A DNA stretch of 5,334 nucleotides. Origin: an uncultured bacterium (GTDB lineage: Bacteria; Planctomycetota; Phycisphaerae; Phycisphaerales; SM1A02). How positions within the stretch are numbered: the stretch's first letter is position 1; each line of letters starts with the position of its first letter. Made by a program: the position numbers and the translations under genes. Shown piece after piece: positions 1 through 5,334 of this stretch. The notes beneath the pieces were generated by a model. It saw nothing but the letters and a program-made list of their open reading frames with translations, had not been told where the DNA came from and did no database searches. The DNA is taken from assembly GCA_903914045.1 (NCBI GenBank), contig CAIWNO010000490.1, positions 1-5,334 of the forward strand, in the 5' to 3' direction.

Positions 1-1
1 A

Positions 2-1210
2 AACTCGGACACCAAGGCTGATGCCGAAATTTTTTTAGTTGAGTGTGCAAGGGCGTTGCATCGCTATGGAGCACCCGCGCATGTTCTTGAGGCGGAGATG
101 GTGCGCACTGGATCGCGCCTTGGAATTGCAGTGCAAATTTTCAGCCTTCCCACGTATCTCGCAATCTCTGTGGGACCGCTTGACCGTCAGCGCACATTTC
201 ATTTGCGTGTGGATCCTGGTTCCATTCAATTAAGAGGTCGAGATGAGATGCATGTGATTCAGCGCCAAGTGCTTGAGGGCGATTTGACTTGCGCGCAGGG
301 AACGCGCGCCTTTCATGAATTGCATTTGCGTCCAAAGGATTACGGCTTAGTGTGGCAAATGCTTGCGTACGGATTGTCGGCGGCAGCAGCAGCCAGATTT
401 TTTACTGGCGGCATTCGCGAAATTGTGGCAAGCGCAATACTTGGCATGTTAATTGGAACCTTGGTCGTGCTTTTGAACATGCGACGGGACCGCGCCGCCG
501 TCGCGGAGTTTGTTGCAGGAATTCTCGCCTCGCTTGGCGCGTGGGGGCTCGCTTGGATATTTCCGCCAGTCGGCACAAATATTGTTGTGTTGGCCAGCAT
601 TGTTTCGCTGCTTCCTGGTTACACGCTGACAACGTCGTTGACCGAGGTGGCCACTCGCAATTTAGCCAGCGGGGGAAGTCGATTTGTTGGAGCGGCCATG
701 ACATTGATCGCGCTTGGTTTTGGCGTTGCCATTGGCGATAAAATTCTTGAGCATTTGCCGATCATTCAAGGCGCAATCAGCGAGCCGCTTTTGCCTTGGA
801 CCATTCTTCCAGCCGCGTTCGCGATTGCATTGGCCATGTTGATCTTGCTTCAAGCAAAAATTCGTGACAGTTTCATTATTTTGTGCGCGGTATTGTTGGG
901 GCTCTACGGCGCGCGATTTGGTGCGGTATTGGTGGGTCCGCAACTTGGAGTTTGCATTGGCGCGTTTCTTGTGAGTTTGACGGGAAATATTTTCAGCCAT
1001 GTCACCAAGCGTTCGCCCAACATGGTCATCGCTCCAGGATTAATTCCGTTGGTGCCTGGTTCGCTTGGCATGCGCGGCGCTGCAGCTTTATTTCAAAACG
1101 ATGCAGCGAACGGCGCGAGTTGGGCGATTGCGGCGTTGGTTGTCGCTGGTTCACTTGTTGCTGGACTTTTGGCGGCTAATGTTTTTGTTCCACCGCGGCG
1201 AACCGCGTGA
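2..1210 (+). CDS. ThrE-family threonine/serine exporter (fused two-domain form), 5' partial
   Basis: Integral inner-membrane exporter of the ThrE family, which exports threonine/serine in Corynebacterium; the split E. coli relatives YjjP/YjjB are linked to succinate export, so the substrate here is open. About 402 residues are visible and the frame has no stop back to the left edge. A TTG at 56 would cut through the conserved N-terminal helix ending ALHRYGAPAHVLEAEM, so the real start lies upstream of the window. Visible residues 1-110 form the soluble N-terminal domain with the family motif HRYGAPAHVLE near 20-30. From about 115 there are roughly ten hydrophobic segments in two halves. The first half carries SLLPGYTLTTSLTEVATRNL (about 202-221) and the second the similar APGLIPLVPGSLGMRG (about 344-359), matching ThrE and ThrE_2 domains fused in one chain. 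It ends at TGA 1208-1210, convergent with the NagZ gene. Family assignment is secure; substrate is not. Confidence 0.9.
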   Translation, partial: NSDTKADAEIFLVECARALHRYGAPAHVLEAEMVRTGSRLGIAVQIFSLPTYLAISVGPLDRQRTFHLRVDPGSIQLRGRDEMHVIQRQVLEGDLTCAQGTRAFHELHLRPKDYGLVWQMLAYGLSAAAAARFFTGGIREIVASAILGMLIGTLVVLLNMRRDRAAVAEFVAGILASLGAWGLAWIFPPVGTNIVVLASIVSLLPGYTLTTSLTEVATRNLASGGSRFVGAAMTLIALGFGVAIGDKILEHLPIIQGAISEPLLPWTILPAAFAIALAMLILLQAKIRDSFIILCAVLLGLYGARFGAVLVGPQLGVCIGAFLVSLTGNIFSHVTKRSPNMVIAPGLIPLVPGSLGMRGAAALFQNDAANGASWAIAALVVAGSLVAGLLAANVFVPPRRTA

Positions 1211-1270
1211 CGCAATCGCATAGCGCTTCACCAACTGCACACACTTGGCGCCGTTCATCCACACGTGATT

Positions 1271-2254
1271 TTAAATTATCGCATGCGTGTTGAGCACAAC
1301 GTCAAGACGCCGCTGCGACTGTGCTAGGCGCTCTTGTGAAATTCGACCGCTGGCAATGGCTCGCGACAATCCTTCAATGACTTTATGTTGAACAGGCAAG
1401 TTTTTACACACCAGTAACGTGTCGCAACCAGCTTCCACGGCGCGCACCGCGGCGTCACCAATTTCAAATTGGTCGGCGACGGCTTTCATTTCCAAATCGT
1501 CGGTCAAAATCAAACCGTCAAAGCCCAACGCGTTGCGTAAAAGTCCTGTGATCACTTTGGCGCTGAGTGTCCCAGGCACTTCTGAATCGATGGCTTCAAA
1601 CACAACATGCGCCGACATGATGGCCGCAATGCCGGCTTGAATCGCGGCGCGAAATGGAATAAATTCCAATTGCTCCAGGCGCGCGAGCGCGTGCGGCAAT
1701 TTTGGCAAATCAAAATGACTGTCCATGTCGGTGTCGCCATGCCCAGGAAAATGTTTTCCGCACGCCGCCACGCCACACTCTTGCATGGCGCGCACGCACG
1801 CCACGCCAAGGTGCGCCACCACATTGGCGTCATGGCTGAATGATCGATCGCCAATCACAGGATTCTTCGCATTGCTGTCCACATCCAAAATTGGAGCCAA
1901 GTTCATGTTTACGCCGCAGGCGCGCAAGGCCAACGCGGTGTCGCGGGTCCACTGCGCAACCACATCCACGCCTTGCTCGCCTAAAAGTCGCGCGCTTGGT
2001 TGCTCTGGAAATGGCGCGCCACAAAAACGCAGCACGCGTCCGCCCTCTTGGTCAACGCTAATCAACACATTCGCGCCCGCAGCCTTGCGAATAGCCGCGG
2101 TGAGTTGCGTGAGTTGCGCGGCGTTCTGGTAATTGCGGGAAAATAAAATAACATTGCGTACCCCGCGTGCAAGTAATTCGGTCTCGGATGCAAGCAGGGT
2201 GGTGCCCGCTATGCCAATACACATAAACCCATGCGCGTTCACGCCACGCTCCAT
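1271..2254 (-). CDS. nagZ: Beta-N-acetylhexosaminidase NagZ (glycoside hydrolase family 3)
   Basis: Predicted cytoplasmic glycosidase that removes N-acetylglucosamine from GlcNAc-anhydroMurNAc (peptide) fragments during peptidoglycan recycling. The 327 residues cover the single GH3 TIM-barrel domain and match the usual NagZ length of about 330-340. Visible motifs, in order: IAGTTL near 15-20 (strand 1), VDQEGGRV at 67-74, IGDRSFS at 134-140, the NagZ signature KHFPGHGDTDMDSH at 167-180, whose D178/H180 pair is the general acid/base dyad in this family, and LTDDLEM at 250-256 with D252 as the expected nucleophile. All catalytic positions are intact. There is no signal peptide, as expected for the recycling enzyme. 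The start is uncertain: ATG at 2254 has no clear ribosome-binding site, and an ATG at 2224 (residue 11) would begin just before the conserved IAGT strand. It lies 187 bases downstream of the protease gene on the same strand, which is loose for an operon. Plain GH3 beta-glucosidases lack the DSH loop motif, so NagZ is the better call. Confidence 0.93.
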   Translation of the reverse strand: MERGVNAHGFMCIGIAGTTLLASETELLARGVRNVILFSRNYQNAAQLTQLTAAIRKAAGANVLISVDQEGGRVLRFCGAPFPEQPSARLLGEQGVDVVAQWTRDTALALRACGVNMNLAPILDVDSNAKNPVIGDRSFSHDANVVAHLGVACVRAMQECGVAACGKHFPGHGDTDMDSHFDLPKLPHALARLEQLEFIPFRAAIQAGIAAIMSAHVVFEAIDSEVPGTLSAKVITGLLRNALGFDGLILTDDLEMKAVADQFEIGDAAVRAVEAGCDTLLVCKNLPVQHKVIEGLSRAIASGRISQERLAQSQRRLDVVLNTHAII

Positions 2255-2441
2255 TGCAACTGGTTGCTGTGATCAACGCGGGGCGGGAACATTGCAATTT
2301 TTACGTGAACAAGCACGCTCTTATCTTCGCTTAAATTTAAGATTTGTGCCGCGCATAAAGAGCGCAACAATATGCATGTGTGCCATAGTCACACGATCAA
2401 TCCCGCGCAAGTTGAACATGAATACATTCTTGCAATGCCAA
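2255..2441. other. Gene-free gap between the protease and nagZ genes
   Basis: This 187-base stretch lies downstream of the protease stop and upstream of nagZ, so any nagZ promoter should be here, on the minus strand. It contains a perfect 12-base palindrome CTTAAATTTAAG at 2330-2341 and a weak GTGTG/CACAC hairpin at about 2379-2395 that lacks a following T-run. I could not identify a confident promoter, operator, terminator or small gene. Confidence 0.4.
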
Positions 2442-4598
2442 TCAAAAGAGCAAGAAGAACAAGCCTAGATCGGCCGAATCAGTCACGCCATCGGCATCGA
2501 GGTCCGTGATTCCTCCCACGCCAAACTGGTTCAACATGAAGCCAAGGTCGGCGCTGTCGACCACCAAGTCGTTGTTGAAATCGCCTTGCGGACCGCACCA
2601 GCCAAGGCTGTTGTCCGCAAGCAGGCGAACGCCATCCACGCCGGCCTCAATGACGCTGTCACCGCTTGCATCACTTGCGGTGAAGCGAAGGCGCAGCGCG
2701 TTGGACGGACTTACAAAATCGCCAACCGCAATCATGCGGCTGATCCAGCCCGCGGTTGTTCCAGTGGGACCAACAGTTTCAACGGGCACCCAACTTTGTC
2801 CCGCATCATTGGATAACTCCACGGTCATGACATCTTCATCCGGATTTGCTCCGGCGTTATTGCTGAACCACATTGAGTACGCCACATATGGATTGATGGC
2901 GTTGGTGGCGTCCATGTTGGGACTGGTCAGAACCACGCTTGCGCCGCTGACATTGTCGCCCTCGATATTGCCGGTGACAAAACATTTTCCACTGCCGTCG
3001 GAATCCACAAGTGGATCGCCGGTGAAACCACCGCCGTTGGGCGTAGCGCGGGTCCACAAGCCGGAAGTTGCGCCCGCGGAACTTGTGGTCCACCCAAGAT
3101 CGGTTTCAAAGGCGTCGCTCCACAACACAAGATTGGTGGTGGACGCATTTGCCGCAAGCCATTGTTGCGGCCACGCGGTTGGCCAGGTGCAAAGACCACC
3201 AGTTGCACCCATTCGCGCTGAAAAACCATACAGAACGCGCGCGCCGCAAGTGAATGCGGGCGTTGTAAATTTGTAGGTTGTTCCTGAAACAAGAACGCCA
3301 GTGATGCTTGATGTTGTTGCGGCGCCTTCGTATTTCCAAATCATTCGCGCGGTGGCGGGGGCGGTGGCTCCAACAGGCGAGGTCAAGGTCGCCACAATTT
3401 CATCACCGCCTGCGCTACTGAAGTTTGCGGGCACACCATTTGGAAATTCAAATGTCATGGATTTGCAAACGCCTTTGGGAGTAGCGATGGCGGTTTGCAG
3501 CAAAGTTTGGTTGTAACTTGTTCCCAGATTGGCGCCACCTCCGATTGTGCAACCGGCGTTGGTATGAATTCCAACTGCTATTCCTTGTCCTTCCACAATG
3601 ATGGGTGAACCCGATTGGCCACCTGTGGTGTCCACCGAATATTGCAAAATATTTCCAGCATTGCTAGTGAATGGACCTGTGTTTGTTTGATTGGTTTGGT
3701 TTGCTGTGCCCGTGTCAACGCCAAATCCAGTGATCCGAATCGCGTTACCACTTGCCTCCGGCGGAGCTGCGACAGTGAACGCAGCCTGTTGTTTTTGAAA
3801 TGGAGTGAGTCCCGTGTTTGAATTTGGAAACACTCCAAAGTAGCCCCAATCGTTACCAATTCCAGCGTCAACAGATTGAATACTTGAGATGTCAATGGAG
3901 TATTGATCCTCGGGTGGAGGATTGACAATGCGACCATAGATATCGGAAAGCGGCACATTGAATTGCACAACGGTGAACCTTGATGAAGAAGCGCAGTGTC
4001 CGGCAGTGAGAAGCATGTGGTTTGAGTCATTGATCAAAAAACCAGTGCAGCCAACGCCGGGAATTCTGCATACGCGTGGATCGATGGAGGCGACTCGATC
4101 GTCGTTAAATCCGCACTGCGATTTGCTGATCACCGGATCGTCGCCAACTTGCGTGGTCTTGATGGTGATTGAATTTAAATCTGGATTTTTTCCAGCAATG
4201 AGTTCAACAATCACGGAGTTGCCGTTGAAATACGCACTGGTGTAGTGCCACTGCGCCAGAGTTTCCGCAGTCAACACTTGCTCGGCCCCGTCCTCTAAAC
4301 TTGTGATACGAATGAAACTGTCAGTTTGCGAATCGTTCACTGCCGTGGCTAATTTGGAGTCCACCGAAAATTCAAGTCGGAGCCAACTTGCCTCTGGAGC
4401 TTGCACCAGTGAGTACCACGCAAGTTTTTCTTCGTGGGCAACTCCGCGTTGCGTTCCAGAAGAGGCTTCCACTTTGGATTGGGACCACATTAAGGGCGCA
4501 TCAATCCTTGGCGTGCTACCACCTGCCATTGCCAGTGAGGCAAGCCACACTGGCAAAATCATCAAGCAGCCGATCATTGGACCAAGGGTCAAACGCAT
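2442..4598 (-). CDS. Secreted trypsin-like serine protease with C-terminal dockerin-type repeats
   Basis: Predicted exported endopeptidase of about 718 residues (numbered from ATG 4598). The n-region MRLTLGP, a hydrophobic core and SLAMA before GGS at about 21-28 form a type I signal peptide. Residues about 35-155 are a beta-rich N-terminal region. The S1 protease domain (about 160-375) has all three catalytic residues: H201 in LLTAGHC, D250 in GNDWGYFG and S329 in GGQSGSP. C184 and C202 probably form the usual disulfide next to the histidine. After a linker with four cysteines, residues about 493-660 look like a jelly-roll/beta-sandwich domain (DAFETDLGW, ELSNDAGQSW, GVDGVRLL). The end holds two calcium-loop repeats at 673-684 and 699-710, the dockerin-type tail of exported Phycisphaerae proteins. 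I chose ATG 4598 because it gives a clean signal peptide and the bases beyond it resemble the AT-rich intergenic region. ATG 4658 would add 20 residues with another hydrophobic stretch. The peptide target is unknown. Confidence 0.88.
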   Translation of the reverse strand: MRLTLGPMIGCLMILPVWLASLAMAGGSTPRIDAPLMWSQSKVEASSGTQRGVAHEEKLAWYSLVQAPEASWLRLEFSVDSKLATAVNDSQTDSFIRITSLEDGAEQVLTAETLAQWHYTSAYFNGNSVIVELIAGKNPDLNSITIKTTQVGDDPVISKSQCGFNDDRVASIDPRVCRIPGVGCTGFLINDSNHMLLTAGHCASSSRFTVVQFNVPLSDIYGRIVNPPPEDQYSIDISSIQSVDAGIGNDWGYFGVFPNSNTGLTPFQKQQAAFTVAAPPEASGNAIRITGFGVDTGTANQTNQTNTGPFTSNAGNILQYSVDTTGGQSGSPIIVEGQGIAVGIHTNAGCTIGGGANLGTSYNQTLLQTAIATPKGVCKSMTFEFPNGVPANFSSAGGDEIVATLTSPVGATAPATARMIWKYEGAATTSSITGVLVSGTTYKFTTPAFTCGARVLYGFSARMGATGGLCTWPTAWPQQWLAANASTTNLVLWSDAFETDLGWTTSSAGATSGLWTRATPNGGGFTGDPLVDSDGSGKCFVTGNIEGDNVSGASVVLTSPNMDATNAINPYVAYSMWFSNNAGANPDEDVMTVELSNDAGQSWVPVETVGPTGTTAGWISRMIAVGDFVSPSNALRLRFTASDASGDSVIEAGVDGVRLLADNSLGWCGPQGDFNNDLVVDSADLGFMLNQFGVGGITDLDADGVTDSADLGLFFLLF
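2469..2582 (-). repeat. Paired EF-hand-like (dockerin-type) coding repeats at the protease C-terminus
   Basis: Two 12-residue loops are encoded at 2547-2582 (DFNNDLVVDSAD) and 2469-2504 (DLDADGVTDSAD). Each has acidic or amide residues at loop positions 1, 3, 5, 9 and 12, the pattern of a calcium-binding EF-hand/dockerin loop, and each is followed by LG and a hydrophobic helix. In known families this tail ends exported proteins and is thought to anchor or sort them. Calcium binding here is inferred from pattern only. Confidence 0.8.
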
Positions 4599-4783
4599 AA
4601 ATTTCTTTTCTATGAAATACGCAATGAATAGGACCATGCAAACTCTGTATTTCAACATAGACCCTAGTTTCCAAGGTAAAAACTAAATCTTGAATTAAAG
4701 CCAAAATACATCAAATATTGTCTTATAACTTCTTTGATTCATGCATCTTTGGTAGCCTTTTGCTTGAAAGGGTCCATAGTCTA
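4599..4783. promoter_or_regulatory. AT-rich divergent promoter region between the protease and CsgG-like genes
   Basis: The two flanking genes are transcribed away from each other, so both promoters should lie here. The stretch is clearly richer in A and T than the genes on either side. TTATAA at 4723-4728, read on the plus strand as TATAAC at 4724-4729, could be a -10 element for the CsgG-like gene, but no good -35 sits at normal spacing. On the minus strand a TTGATG near 4706-4711 could be a -35 element for the protease, with only a poor -10 match. AGGGTC occurs close to the candidate start on each side in inverted orientation (minus strand about 4661-4666, plus strand 4769-4774). No binding site is assigned. 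Confidence 0.4.
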
Positions 4784-5334
4784 ATGACCAAACAACTTCA
4801 GTCTGGGAGTTCGTTTTTTTTAAATTTTCTCGTGTGTTTCTTGTTGTGCGCTACCACGGCGTTGGCGCAAACTTCGCCGGCAACGGATCTGCCCAAGGCC
4901 GCCGCCGCTCCCGCGAAAATATCGTTGGCGGTTGGAGCGGTGAAAGTCACCGCGGCCACAACGCGCGCGCTTACGGAGCGCGGGCAGGTCAATGAACTCG
5001 GTCGAATCAGCGAAGCCATGGACTCGCAAATTATTTCCGCGTTTCAAGACACGCGCAAGTTCGATGTCATCGCGCGCAGCGACTTGGGCGATCTGATCAA
5101 GGAGCAAGATTTGGGCGCCAGTGGAAATACCGACGCCAATGATGCAAATGTCGCCAAGGCTGGAAAAGTTGCCGGCGCGCAATACATGATCGTGACGTCT
5201 ATCACGGACTTTCAAGACAATGTGCAAACCGCAAAGTTTGAAGGGATTGGCAAGGAAGCCACCAAGCGCATTGTGACATTGCTGTGCGTATGCAAGATGT
5301 ACAACACCACGTCTGGCAAGTTGCTTGAGTCCAC
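4784..5334 (+). CDS. Secreted CsgG-family protein, 3' partial
   Basis: The first 183 complete codons are visible and the frame is open to the right edge. ATG 4784 is followed by a type I signal peptide: hydrophobic FFLNFLVCFLLCATTALA at 11-28, with likely cleavage before QTS. Residues about 45-183 match the CsgG/LpoB-like fold: a short strand (ISLAVGAVKV), then a helix region (GRISEAMDSQIISAF), then RKFDVIARSDLGDLIKEQDL at 91-110, a spacer rich in N and D, and AKAGKVAGAQYMIVTSITDF at 124-143. CsgG itself is the outer-membrane curli secretion pore, but many relatives are periplasmic or envelope proteins of unknown role. Unlike CsgG there is no lipobox, because the residue before each signal-region cysteine is V or L rather than G, A or S. 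The ribosome-binding site is weak (GAAAGGG at 4766-4772, about 11 bases from the ATG). Curli function is not claimed, since no other curli gene is visible. Confidence 0.8.
   Translation, partial: MTKQLQSGSSFFLNFLVCFLLCATTALAQTSPATDLPKAAAAPAKISLAVGAVKVTAATTRALTERGQVNELGRISEAMDSQIISAFQDTRKFDVIARSDLGDLIKEQDLGASGNTDANDANVAKAGKVAGAQYMIVTSITDFQDNVQTAKFEGIGKEATKRIVTLLCVCKMYNTTSGKLLES

Noticed and set aside
1211..1270. Possible bidirectional terminator between the convergent exporter and nagZ genes
   Set aside because: Only a 4-base CCAA/TTGG stem (1231-1234 with 1245-1248) and scattered GCGC pairs are visible, without a stable stem followed by a T-run.
1725..2132. Plus-strand open frame opposite nagZ
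   Set aside because: It is antisense to an intact NagZ with all catalytic motifs, and its translation shows no domain.
2379..2395. GTGTG/CACAC hairpin as a terminator for the protease gene
   Set aside because: A five-base stem with a seven-base loop and no adjacent T-run on the relevant strand is too weak to call.
2506..3276. Long plus-strand open frame of 256 codons opposite the protease
   Set aside because: It lies wholly antisense to the protease, its translation is low-complexity (rich in P, S, A, L) with no recognisable domain, and the protease frame carries clear motifs.
4771..4789. GGTC/GACC hairpin spanning the CsgG-like start codon as an RNA switch
   Set aside because: A four-base stem with an eleven-base loop is expected by chance and would be unstable.
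4820..5227. Minus-strand open frame opposite the CsgG-like gene
   Set aside because: It is the antisense shadow of a plus-strand frame that has a signal peptide and CsgG-family motifs; its own translation is arginine-rich without any family pattern.
4784..5334. Curli operon
   Set aside because: Only a CsgG-family domain is visible; no CsgA/B-type amyloid repeats, CsgE or CsgF appear, and the family is much broader than curli.

Overview
The window looks like ordinary chromosome from a planctomycete, most likely of the class Phycisphaerae. The main pointer is the secreted protease on the minus strand (2442-4598). Its C-terminus carries two EF-hand-like repeats of the form D-x-N-x-D-x-V-x-D-S-A-D-L-G, the dockerin-type tail that recurs on exported proteins of Phycisphaerae. 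Moderate GC content in the genes, AT-rich gaps and no strong Shine-Dalgarno sequences fit this. The taxonomic call is an inference from protein style, not from a marker gene.

Layout, left to right. (1) Positions 2-1210, plus strand: a threonine/serine exporter (ThrE family) membrane protein, open at the left edge, so its true start lies outside the window. (2) Positions 1271-2254, minus strand: a complete NagZ-type beta-N-acetylhexosaminidase, convergent with the exporter across a 60-base gap. (3) Positions 2255-2441: a 187-base gap with no gene. (4) Positions 2442-4598 (possibly to 4658), minus strand: a large secreted multidomain trypsin-like serine protease. Its order is signal peptide, beta-rich N-terminal region, S1 protease, linker, jelly-roll-like beta-sandwich and dockerin-like tail. 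(5) Positions 4599-4783: an AT-rich divergent promoter region. (6) Positions 4784-5334, plus strand: the start of a secreted CsgG-family protein, cut by the right edge.

The genes do not form an obvious single pathway. NagZ acts in cytoplasmic peptidoglycan recycling and ThrE in export of small metabolites. The protease and the CsgG-like protein are both exported and are divergently arranged around one short regulatory region, so shared control is possible. I saw no RNA gene, CRISPR array, insertion sequence or phage element. I found no convincing new system. The points most worth a second look are the protease architecture, its ambiguous start, and the protease/CsgG divergent pair.
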